Assembly: GCA_034509755.1 (NCBI GenBank)
Contig: CM067542.1
Span: 19,163,001 to 19,227,000 of the forward strand
Source: Anisodus tanguticus
Lineage: Eukaryota; Streptophyta; Magnoliopsida; Solanales; Solanaceae
DNA: 64,000 nucleotides
Direction: 5' to 3'
Both the position numbers and the translations under genes were made by a program. Shown here in pieces: positions 9,601 to 19,354 of the stretch. The stretch's first letter is position 1. Each line of letters opens with the position of its first letter. The notes below the pieces were generated by a model that worked only from the letters and a program-made list of their open reading frames with translations, was not told the DNA's origin and did no database searches.

Positions 9601-11909
9601 TCTGATTCTAAATTATTCTTGTTTGATTAAAGATCTTCCAAAGTGCAAGTGTATTCCTATCAACCACAACACCGGAGCAGATAGCTTTTGCCTTGCGGTG
9701 GTTTATATCCCCTTTGGCCAACCTTGGTGTCCCTGTTGCTGAAGTTATCCTTACTCTCCTGCTCTCGTTAAGATTTATCAATCTTGTGTTTGATGAGGTG
9801 AGTAACGGTTATTACTTTGTATTAGATTCAATAGAGACGGAGTTATTATTATGTAGATTTCACTGATTATAGTCGGGAATGGTTTGAAAATTCTTCACAA
9901 GAAAAGCAAAGAAGGAAAAAGAAAAAAGGAAACAGTTTTAAAATTCTGATTCTTTTTGGTAATAATTCTGGCAGGTCCGAAACGTTGCTCTTGGTATTGT
10001 ATCTCGTAGGATTAATTGGCAGCAGTTAACAACATTGGAGACGATAGATGGTTAGTGTATCATCAAAGAGAACCATTTCATTGCAATTTAATACACTGTG
10101 TGGTTCACCGATAACACTTCTCTTCAAGTTCTTTTGTTTGTGAAGAGTTTTCTTTAGTGCACTCCAACTGAGTAAGTCGGTTTCTATGTTAATACTATAC
10201 AAAGAAGATAACAGGATCTCATAATAGTTCAACTTTTTTCCCTAACTATATAAACTGCCTTGCAAATGATAAAGTACATATGATGCTGTTACAGTGTTGT
10301 ACCATTTCTCAACTACAGCAAAATGTCTGCTTGGTCTATGTGCCAATAAATGCAAATACTTTCATACTGATGAAATGCTGTTCCATTCTCAAATTTGTGA
10401 AACCCTTATCTTTTCCCTACTGTGGTTTTATCCTAAAGCTATTGCTTTCTGCTCTCTAAGATACCAAATCGATCTCTTGCAGTTTTCTTCACATATATTC
10501 GTCGGATATTCAGAAATATTTTTGTTCACGCAGAGCAGATATCTCAGGTGTGAAATTATAACACGATGTTTTATTTTAACATTTATCTACCTGATCCTTC
10601 TGTGCGTTTTGGGTTTTTGTTTTGCTTCAAGTGGGAGATAATTTTTCTCTCTCTCTGTACTCTACAAGAGTGTCACTGTTAAATGTTTCATTCTGCACTG
10701 GGAAAAGATGAAAAGTATAGTTGCAAATATAAATTAGACAAATATCAGTACATAGAATGAAACAAACTTCATAGTGAAATGTGAAACAACATGCGACTTG
10801 AAAGATGGACATTTTGTGATGGGCTGACCATCAGTACCAGCAACATTTTATTAAAACCGAACTACGAGTGCTTAAGATTCTTAAAGTTCTGGAAGCAGGT
10901 TTGAACTCTATCTTGCCATTGTTAAGAGGCTATAACGAAATAATGTGGTTCCAATTCATATTCCTAGCAAGCCCTACAAAATCAGATCTCTTTAATGTCT
11001 AATGCGTAGGAATCAACCGGGGACATGTAGATCTAATATAGGATATAAACCATAAGCCACAGAGTTTGCTCTTAACTGAGACGATGTGATGCTGATGGAT
11101 ATAGAATGTTAGTTCACTGAATCCAAAGTGTTTGGCCCAGTGGCCAATACATTAGGGTATTGCTGTTTGAGGTTCCGTGTTCGAGTCCTCTGATCAGCGA
11201 GAGTGTAACTGTGTTCCCCCAAAAAAATCCCTCCATACGCGTAGGGCCAAGCGGTGTATACTAATCCGTAGGGCCAGGCCGGAGGTGGGGTTTTCTGGGG
11301 TATGGGGCCGTAATGCGGTGGGACCAGTCACTTTAAAAAGTTTACCCTACCACAGTTTTACCCGCAAGGGTAGTCAAGTTGGTGTAGCAGTAGAGCACGG
11401 GACCGCAAGGTCACGAGTTCGATCCCCTGCATAAACCTTCTTGGTTGAGCCTGTCACACATGGCTTGCCAAGTGTGGTTAATCGGCTGACGTGGTTTGCA
11501 GGCTATTGCGTCAGTCCAGGGTTTACCCTGTGCGCACTCGAGAGAGTAGCGGCTGCGGGTTCCTTCGTCAACAAAAAAAAAAAAAAGAATGTTAGTTCAC
11601 TGCATTCTATTAGTAACTTAAGTAGCATCTTGTGGTTGTGTTTCTTGTTTCCTAAGAACAGGCTAAATCTGTTTGTCTACTAGGTTGTAGTTTTTCTTTC
11701 TTTAGGTTGTATTGAATTTAAGTATTATGCACTACTCTAAGTCTTTCTGTTTCTTGTAGGCAATGATTGTTAGAGGTTTTCGAGGGGACAGCACCACTCA
11801 CAAAATATTCTTGTCAGCAGACTCATCTAATGGAGTTGCAAATTATATTTCAATATCATGCCTTTTTGGTCTAATAGCCTTAGTCACTTTGCCCAAGTAT
11901 CTTATATAA
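6601..11909 (+). CDS. ABCI12: ABCI12-like plastid EcfT/CbiQ transmembrane protein
   Basis: Seven exons: 6601-6927, 8581-8697, 8843-9079, 9633-9797, 9975-10050, 10483-10547 and 11760-11909, giving 378 residues, close to the family size. Exon 1 starts MYTVTFSSIHAFRPISLPIF, Ser/Thr-rich like a plastid transit peptide, then WAEFLEKWPPKNFVGADKLF and FTFVHSVDPRIKL. Exons 2-4 carry hydrophobic helices (AWLFTLVVLPAKSNVIMRLS; LRWFISPLANLGVPVAEVIL; LLLSLRFINLVFDE). Exons 6-7 join as AEQISQAMIVRGFRGD, the Ala-x-x-x-Arg-Gly coupling motif of EcfT/CbiQ proteins. In energy-coupling-factor transporters this subunit links the ATPases to a substrate-binding protein. The plant substrate is not evident from sequence. 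All junctions are GT-AG and in frame. I prefer the ATG at 6601; 6478 is the alternative. Confidence 0.9.
7030..7318. repeat. Direct duplication of about 50 bp split by a SINE
   Basis: GGGTTGTTTCTG...ATGGTTCAGCAATTGGG at 7030-7078 recurs with several substitutions at 7268-7318. The SINE and its target duplication sit between the two copies. Confidence 0.75.
7090..7251 (-). mobile_element. SINE (Au-like family) in intron 1 of the ABCI12-like gene
   Basis: Minus-strand copy of the SINE at 1919-2103, starting GGGCAGCCCGGTGCACAAAG. It is flanked by a perfect 15-bp target duplication, TGTTTGGCTGTGGTC, at 7075-7089 and 7252-7266. It landed between two halves of an older direct duplication (7030-7078 and 7268-7318). 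Confidence 0.9.
8012..8470 (+). mobile_element. Truncated LINE 3' fragment (RT zinc-binding region)
   Basis: Inside intron 1 of the ABCI12-like gene. Around 8131-8379 a plus-strand frame ends MWVIWKERNKRAFEGLEMSV...VVPDCIEDWLSFEENHIL, and an adjacent frame upstream reads like WCFLCKE. This is the C-terminal zinc-binding segment that follows the reverse transcriptase in plant L1-type LINEs. There are frameshifts, no RT catalytic core, and a short TATCAATGAAACTTTTTAC trailer. It is a dead 5'-truncated insertion. Confidence 0.7.
11120..11585 (+). mobile_element. Composite (dimeric) tRNA-derived SINE in intron 6 of the ABCI12-like gene
   Basis: The insertion is bounded by a perfect 17-bp target duplication, AGAATGTTAGTTCACTG, at 11103-11119 and 11586-11602, and ends in a run of A. 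Two tRNA-like heads are present: the first near 11130-11200 (A-box-like TGGCCCAGTGGCCAA, B-box-like GGTTCCGTGTTCGAGTCC), the second near 11372-11440 (AGTTGGTGTAGCAGTAGAGC, then GAGTTCGATCCCCTGC). The second unit alone recurs at 19154-19338. Both units lie inside a single pair of target duplications, so they moved together. Confidence 0.8.
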
Positions 11910-14112
11910 TAGAACATGACTTATTGCTTGACCTTAAAACTTCAACTATCCTAACCTCCTAAACAATGAATAATTTCCTTGCCTGCACCTTGTAGTCCAA
12001 CTTTTCCTCTCTTCTTCCTCCACATTCTTTACTCCTTTTCTAGAAGAAAGTTGGATGGCTGGTTGCTCTCTCCCTTTATATGTGATATGCATTGAGGTTG
12101 TTACTGACATGGCAGCTGCATGAGATGGCGATGGAAGTGTTTGGGCCTGGTTATCCAGTACATAAGATGATCGATACATACATTTTCTGGATGGACAACT
12201 TAGTTCTCCTGGGATCTCAATGTGACGTTCCAGATTTTCTCTGTATCAGGAGATGGGAGTTTTAAACAAGTTCCGCTCAAGAGAACCTAACTGGTGATTA
12301 CAAACTTACAAACAGTATTACTCCTTTAAGAAAATCATCAGATCTTTGTGTAATTAGCGGTCACTGCAATCATGAGCTTCTGCCGACAGTGGTTAGAACT
12401 TGATATGGGAAGACAAGAACTTTCAAGTGTTATTTAGAACTTGATATGGACAAGAACTTTCAAGTGTTATTTAGACTGTTAGAAACTGCGACATGATGCA
12501 GTTGACATATTCCTTATGTAAAGGCACCCTGGAAGTGTTGTCTGTATACAGTATAATCTATACCTGAAATGTAGGGAACTTTTGGTACCTGAAAAAAGGA
12601 AAATAACCATAGTAAATATAATTTTTTTCTTCTTTTGGCTCATGAATGCCAGAAAGATTCAATTTTGATTGAAGTTTTTTTTTAGGTAGAAATGGAAATG
12701 CTCATTTTGCATCATTCCATCTTCATAAACTTGATTTGCATATAAAAGACAGGTCGGATGCATTAACATTCGAGTAGAATGCTAAACTACAACTCTACAT
12801 TCAGATTCCAGCAAAAGCTGGAAATCTGGAATATTTAAAGTAATTAGGTGCCCCGATATTAATAAAAATTATTTTATAAACTTATAATTGAACACATGTA
12901 ATTATATAATTTAGCCTTTAAGAAACCATGCCCTAAGGCAACAAATCCAATTTATGATTGACACAGGATTTAAAAATTTATTTACCAAAATCGTGATGTG
13001 AGACAATTTACTGATTTTATCTCTGACTTTTCTTATTCATAAATAAAATATGAAAAACCATTTGAACTTGCTTGATTATAAGGTGGGAGAGGGCGTTCAA
13101 CCACTTGACTGGTTGGAAAGGGGGAAAAGAAATGTAGGTACTAAAAAAGAAAAATCACACAAATACAACTATTTACGTTCCTAAAATATCAATATATAGG
13201 AAATCCCAAGAATGAATTTCTTGTTTTCGTTGATATTAATGTGTTCACTCACTCTAAATCTATATGGCAAATTTGTGCCTCTTCCTCTCGTTGTCATTTC
13301 AGTTGCAAGAATCTTTTCTTACAGAGAATATCTTAATTTTCTCAAGAATCTCTGGAAAACAATTTCAAGCGGGTGATGATTTCGTGAAAGAAATGAAGAT
13401 TCAAATAGTTGATGCTTCGAAATGCTCATCAAGGATATATTTATATTAATGTATTTTATTCCATATATAGTATATATGTATATCCTCATTGAATGGCTTG
13501 TGCACAAAATGTTTAACTCCCCAATCCGTAACCTTAGAGAGTGTATTCAATTATGATTTTAAAAGACTATTTTGGGATAAATAAGTCTTGTGATATTCAA
13601 TTAAGACTTTTAAATAAATTAAACAAGTCTTGTGGTATTTAATCAAGACTATTAGTCTTGTGTACTTGTTGCATTGGTTAGGTGTGGCGGGTATGAGTTA
13701 GGTATACGTGATAAATTTATCTTATCGTAGATAAAATTTGATATTTAAGTGGAAAAGAGTAGAGGAATGAACCCATCATCCATCGAATTTTGAACCTTGC
13801 GGCATTAAACAATGAAATTTGTTTCTAACAAGATCATATATGACTTAGTTGTTACAACGCGTAAGTTTAGTTCCTATATTTGACAAATAAAAATTTTGCG
13901 ATTTTAATACTACTAGTTTCTGTACACATTCATCTCATTCTAATAAGTACAAATGTATTAAAACCGCAAAGCATGAGTAAAATTTGAAGAGGAAAAATGC
14001 AAACTCAAACTGATAAAGGATATACTTCATTTTCTAGTTATGACGTTGAAATCTGGGGGAAAGAAACATTCCATTGATAGGACTATCTTTTACTTCAGTC
14101 ACTATTATAGTT
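11910..14112. other. ABCI12-like 3' UTR and intergenic region
   Basis: The 3' UTR of the ABCI12-like gene must lie in the first few hundred bases. A direct repeat built on TTAGAACTTGATATGG...CAAGAACTTTCAAGTG occurs twice near 12391-12473. A possible partial MITE lies near 13543-13660 (GAGAGTGTATTCAATTATG with repeated AAGTCTTGTG). No further gene is supported; the open frames here are short. Confidence 0.5.
13543..13660. repeat. Possible MITE fragment with AAGTCTTGTG subrepeats
   Basis: The start GAGAGTGTATTCAATTATG and the repeated units (AAGTCTTGTGATATTCAATT, AAGTCTTGTGGTATTTAATC) resemble common plant MITE ends. I cannot define the other terminus or a target duplication. Confidence 0.35.
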
Positions 14113-14205
14113 TGTAAACAGAGGTATCAAGCCCACTGCAAAGACTGGGCCTTGTATATATAGCCTTTCAATTAATGAAAATAATCAAGGGGATTATTTC
14201 TTTCA
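14113..14205 (+). repeat. 5' LTR of copia-1 (internally deleted)
   Basis: Starts TGTAAACAGAGGTATCAAGC and ends GGATTATTTCTTTCA. Relative to the 3' LTR it lacks the block between CAAAGACTGGG and CTTGTATATATAG. Confidence 0.85.
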
Positions 14206-14367
14206 TGGTATCAAGAGACTAGGTCTAAACAAAAGTTTTTTTCTCTCAAACTTTTGCCTCCTTTGGCCGAGAACCCCCCCCCCCCCCCGGGTTTTCTCTC
14301 TCAAAAATCTCGTCTTCCGCTCTCAAAAACCTCTCTTAAATTTCCCTCCCTTCTTTGTTCTTTCAAT

Positions 14368-15170
14368 ATGTCTAAGAACAATTTTCACCCTGCCCTCATA
14401 GTTTCCAATATCAAGCTCAGTGTCCCTATTGTCCTTGAGATGGAAAACGTTCAATATGCAACGTGAGCGGAGTTGTTTAAAATTCAAGCTATATCTTATC
14501 AAGTTCTTCATCACATCATTCCTCCCGCTCGACCCCTTCCTGCGGAGGATCCTGAGTTATGGATTACACTTGATGCTACCGTCCTTCGGTGGATATACGC
14601 CACTATTTTGCTGGACCTTCTACAGACGATTATGGAGCCGGATACCACGGCTATGGCTGCATGGAATAGATTGCGTGACATATTGCAAGACAACCAACAT
14701 TCACGTGTCGTCACACTCGAGCAGGAATTCTCTCTCGTTCGAATGGACGATTTCCAAACGTTTCTCGCATATTGCAAGAAACTAAAGGAGTTGGCGGATC
14801 AACTCCGTAATGTTGGCGCACAAAGAACAAATAATCGTCTAGTTCTACGGTTAGTTGCCGGACTTTCGGAGGCCTATAATGGTGTTGGAACTCTCCTTCG
14901 CCAAAGCAACCCTCTTCCGACTTTCATCAAGCCCGCTCCATGCTTACATTGGAAGAAGCGGTTTTGGCTAAAAAGGCGGCTCACGGAGCAAGCCCGATTG
15001 TCATGGTGGCATCCTCTCCTAGTTCTTCGTGTTTTGTGAATAATTCGGGCCAAAACCATAATAATGGTGGCGGCAAGAATAATCGCAAAAATAATAACAA
15101 AAATCGCGGGGGCAAACGCGGCGGTTCGGTGGCGATTCCGGTGGTCAACAAACAAAGGCGGTGGGCCTGA
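14368..15170 (+). pseudogene. Copia-1 gag remnant
   Basis: Starts MSKNNFHPALIVSNIKLSVP. After ENVQYAT a TGA at 14464-14466 interrupts where a Trp codon is expected. The frame then continues FKIQAISYQVLHHIIPPARP and LRDILQDNQHSRVVTLEQEF to LRLVAGLSEAYNGVGTLLRQ (UBN2-type gag). Near 14935 it shifts frame to RSMLTLEEAVLAKKAAHG-like text and a Gly/Asn/Lys-rich tail. No CCHC zinc knuckle is seen. Gag normally forms the particle that packages element RNA; this copy cannot make an intact protein. Confidence 0.8.
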
Positions 15171-15479
15171 CCAGGGTACTGGTGGCCCACCACCGCCATG
15201 GCCCAAAGCGGTGGGGCCAATGGCGGTGGAACCCGTACCATCCAAAGAAATAGCAGCGGTTTCGGCGGCCGGGGGGCAAGCATCATCCGTGCCCAATACC
15301 CAAGATTGGCGGCCCCTTGTCCGGTGGCCAAAGAACGGCAACAACAAAGAAGCATGCCCGGTTCCAAAGACGGCCAAGAGTTCTTGGGCCCCGACCTCCG
15401 CAAGCCCATCATGCGGCGAGCCCCACTCGACCGATATCGAGGCCGCGATGCACACGTTGGGATTGACTCAACCGGACCC

Positions 15480-18400
15480 AAATTGATACATGGACATCGG
15501 GGGATAATTGTTGGTAATGGCGCTTCTATTCCAATTCTAGGGTATGGTCGAAACGTTGTCTCCCCCAATCCACCACTCCTCTTGAAAAATACTTTACATG
15601 CTCCTAAATTGATTAAAAATTTAGTGTCGTCCGAAAGTTCACAAATGACAATTCCGTTTTCGTTGAATTTGATCTTTTCGGTTTTCTCTTGTGAAGGATT
15701 TCAAGACGGGGAGTCATCTCGTGAGGTGTGATAGTAGGGGGGATCCGTATCCTATCATGCCCGGTTTCGGTCCATCGAGTCCGGACCTTGCCATCGGCGT
15801 TTGCGCCATCTCTCCTTCCATGTGGCATGCTGTCCGGGTCATCCGGGATCTTCTATTTTATCACTTTAGATAAAAATAGCTTAATTTCTTGTAAGGGTAC
15901 GAGTCGTACTCCAATTTGTCGATCTTGTTCATTAGGAAAAATTGTTAAGTTGCCATTTGTAGACTCCAATTCTCATACTTCTATGCCATTTGACATTATT
16001 CATAGTGACTTATGGACGTCTCCGTTCTAAGTTCGGTGGGTCATCGATATTATGTTCTCTTTTTAGATGATTATACTAGATTTTTGTTGACGTTTCCAAT
16101 TGCAAATAAATCACAAGTATTTTCCATCTTCATCAAATTTAGAGCGTTCATTCGTACTCAATTCGAAAGAGACATAAAAAATATTCAATGTGATAATGGG
16201 AAAGAATATGACAATAGGGAGTTTCGGGATTTCGTGCTAATAATGGGATCAATTTTAGGTTTTCGTGTCCTCATACATCTCCACAAAATGGTAAGGCCGA
16301 ACGCAAAATTCGTTCCATCAATAACATTGTCCGAACTCTCTTAATTCATGCCTCCATACCTCCATATTTTTGGCATCATGCTCTACAAATTGCCACATAT
16401 CTTCTTAACATACTTCCTTCTAAAGGTCTGACATATTCCTCCCCCCTCAAAATCCTATATAATAAGGATCCTTCGTATTCTCATCTTCGGATTTTTGGGT
16501 GCTTGTGTTATCCGTTATTCCCATCCACCACAATTAACAAACTTCAGGCTCGGTCTACCCCGTGTGTGTTTTTGGGTTATCCGTCAAATCATCGTGGTTA
16601 TAAGTGTTTTGATTTATCCTCCAAGAAAATCTTAATCAATCGCCATGTCATTTTTTATGAAACTCAATTCCCATTTACGAAAGTTCATACTCCCGAACCT
16701 AAGTCGTATAATTTTTTGGATGACCAAATATCCCCGTATATTATTCAGAATTTTTCGGACATCTTCCGTACCCAAAATTCTCCAGCGGGCCCACTGCCCG
16801 CTGGACCCACAGTACCGCCACACCCACAAATTCCAGCCACTGGAATAGTTCCAGCAATTGGGCCAGTCCAGCCCAATTCTGGAACTGCTCCATAAAACGA
16901 TCCCAGTCTTTACCGATTTGGGCCAAGAGCCCACCGCTTGGCCCGTCCGTCCGAGCCCGTAAAATTCCCAAAATTCACTCAATTCTTCCTCGAGTCATAG
17001 ACCGGTCACTCGAAGTCAACGGGGTATTTTTACACCTAAAAGACATTTTAATTTACATTCTGATGTCTCTAAATCCCCCTTGCCCCGCAATCCTGTGTCC
17101 GCATTAAATGACCCTAATTGGAAAATTGTTATGACTGATGAATATAATGCTCTTATTGATAATAAGACGTGGGAGTTGGTGCCCCGTCCATATGGTATTA
17201 ATATTATCAGGTCTATGTGGATTTTTGCTCATAAGGAGAATTCAGATGGGTCATTTGCTCGACATAAGGCGCGACTTGTTGGTGATGGTAAGACTCAGCA
17301 GGTTGGAATTGATTGTGGTGAGACGTTTATTCCGGTGGTCAAACCGGCTACCATTCGCACTGTGCTTAGCTTGGCTCTTTCAAAGACTTGTCCAATTCAT
17401 CAGTTGGATGTCAAGAATGCTTTTCTACATGGTGATCTCAAGGAAACAGTCTATATGCATCAGCCGTTGGGGTTCAGGGATCCCAACCGCCCTCATCATG
17501 TCTGTTTGTTGAAGAAGTCCTTATATGGGCTTGCGCAGTCTCCAAGGGCTCGGTACACGAGGTTTGCCGACTTTGTTTCAACTATTGGGTTCACTCATAG
17601 CAGGTCGATAATTCCTTGTTCATCTACCGTCGTGGTTCGTCCTTGGCCTACATTCTCCGTGTATGTGGATGATATCATCTTGACCGCTCCTCCGATGCTT
17701 TGCGCCGCCAGATCTATCATGGCCATGCTCGATTCGAATTTGCTATGAAAGACTTAGGGCCTTTGAGTTATTTTTGGGGATTGCCGTTAAGCGTCATTCG
17801 GGTGGCTTGTTTTTGTCTCAACGAAAGTATCTTTGCGAGATCATAGAGAGGGCCGGGATGTCATCCCGTAAGTCCACTTCCACGCCGTTGATGCAAACCC
17901 AAAGCTAAGTGCCGCAAAGCGGGTGCACCATACGAGGACCCGACCCGCTATCGCAGTCTTGCACAGGCCCTCCAAGTATCTTACCTTTACCGACCGGATA
18001 TTACATATGCGGTTCAAAGCAGTGTGTTTATTCATGCATGATCCCGAGTTGAGCATATGAATGCAATCAAACGCATCATTCGGTATATTCGGGGGACACT
18101 ATACTATGGGTTGCACTTGTATCCGTCATCTACATCCACACTTGTCTCCTACACGGACATCGATTGGGGTGGTTGTCCCGACACCGGACGGTCGACTGCC
18201 GCTCGTATGTTCCTTGGCAACAACTTGGTCTCCCGGTCGGCGAAACGTCGTGCAACTCTATCACGCTCAAGTGCCGAGGCGAATATCGAGGGTAGCGAAT
18301 GTGGTCTCCGAATCATGTTGGCTACGTAATTTGCTTTTGGAGCTTTATTGTCCCATTCGGAAGGCAACCTTGGTATATTGCGATAACATTAGTGCCATCT

Positions 18401-18620
18401 ACCTTTCGGTGTAACCCCGTTCAACACCAACACACCAAGCATATCGAAATGGACATTCACTTTGTCCGTGAAAAGGTTGCAAAGGGTCAAGTTCGCGTAT
18501 GCCATGTCCCGTCTCGTTATCAAATTGCGCACATCTTTACAAAGGGTCTACCGGCGGTTCTCTTTGAAGATTTTAGGGACAAGCCTCTCGGCGTTCGAAA
18601 ACCGCCCGCTATGACTGCGG
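15480..18620 (+). pseudogene. Copia-1 pol remnant (integrase, RT, RNase H)
   Basis: Integrase pieces occur at 15960-16900: IIHSDLWTSPF then YYVLFLDDYTRFLLTFPI, NIQCDNGKEYDNREFRDF and SPQNGKAERKIRSINN-like text across a frameshift. RT is at 17080-17748: WKIVMTDEYNALIDNKTWEL, QLDVKNAFLHGDLKETVYMH, LLKKSLYGLAQSPRARYTRF and the catalytic YVDDIILTA. RNase H text is at 18057-18560 (SYTDIDWGGCPDTGRST, and a C-terminal block with HIFTKGLP). Several frameshifts separate the domains. The domain order protease-integrase-RT-RNase H is that of Ty1/copia. Confidence 0.85.
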
Positions 18621-18626
18621 GGGGTG

Positions 18627-18955
18627 TGTTAAACAGAGGTATCAAGCCCACCGCAAAGATCGCGCGTGGCCCAATTCGTAATGGTCCTTCACGGGATTTT
18701 CGCCCAAAAATCGGTGATTAGTTTTGTACATTAAGGAAAGAATATTTTGTGTATATTGTAGTATATTTGTTACCTAGAATAGGATATACACTTACCATAA
18801 GTAGGATATACACTTACCATATTGTATAGTTAGAATTATGGTAGAAGAAGGATTTAGAAGTAGAATAGGAAAAGGATTTTCCTATTATGGAAATATGTAA
18901 CTTGTATATATAGCCTTTCAATTAATGAAAATAATCAAGGGGATTATTTCTTTCA
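18627..18955 (+). repeat. 3' LTR of copia-1
   Basis: 329 bp, TGTTAAACAGAGG...TTATTTCTTTCA. Contains two tandem copies of AGGATATACACTTACCAT near 18781-18820. Confidence 0.88.
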
Positions 18956-19137
18956 GTTACGTTCTACACGGTCAATTGAATTAGTATTACATTTTCTCAC
19001 TTGTAAAAATTCATTTTTCAATTTATCATTATGCGTTGTTGTAATTTATATTCTTAATATTATGTTAGTGATGAAATTCCATATAATAATAATAAAAAAA
19101 AGAACAGCAAACTTTTCTTTACCAAAACTTGCGCCAT
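18956..19137. other. Spacer between copia-1 and a SINE
   Basis: AT-rich, nothing recognised. Confidence 0.4.
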
Positions 19138-19153
19138 AAACAACATACACTTT

Positions 19154-19338
19154 TTTTTTGACGAAAGAACCCACAGCCACTACTCTTTCGAGTGCGCACT
19201 GGGTAAATCCCGGATTGATGCAATAGCCTGCAAACCACGTCAGCCGATTAACCACACTTGGCAAGCCATGTGTGACAGGCTCAACCAAGAAGGTTTATGC
19301 AGGGGATCGAACTTGTGACCTTGCGGTCCCGCGCTTTA
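19154..19338 (-). mobile_element. tRNA-derived SINE, single-unit copy
   Basis: Minus-strand copy of the second half of the composite SINE at 11120-11585, 5'-truncated at GCGGGACCGCAAGGTCAC. It ends in a poly(A) seen as T's at 19151-19159. The 16-bp target duplication AAACAACATACACTTT at 19138-19153 and 19339-19354 is perfect. Confidence 0.88.
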
Positions 19339-19354
19339 AAACAACATACACTTT

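Larger units (their letters stand above)
14113..18955 (+). mobile_element. Ty1/copia LTR retrotransposon, decayed (copia-1)
   Basis: Complete in outline. 5' LTR 14113-14205, primer-binding site TGGTATCAAGAGAC at 14206 (initiator-Met-tRNA type with one extra A), gag, protease region, integrase, RT and RNase H, then a purine-rich tract (GCGGGGGG before 18625) and 3' LTR 18627-18955. The 5' LTR is only 93 bp because an internal block of about 236 bp present in the 3' LTR is missing. The shared last 55 bases are identical. The 3' LTR has a tandem AGGATATACACTTACCAT. No matching 5-bp target duplication could be found. Confidence 0.88.

Noticed and set aside
11177..11683. Two plus-strand frames of about 80 codons
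   Set aside because: They translate the composite SINE, which is tRNA-derived and noncoding.
14874..15568. Two long minus-strand frames (193 and 195 codons)
   Set aside because: They are antisense shadows of the GC-rich gag tail of copia-1 and overlap each other in different frames.
14108..18960. Target duplication for copia-1
   Set aside because: TAGTT before the 5' LTR and GTTAC after the 3' LTR do not match.
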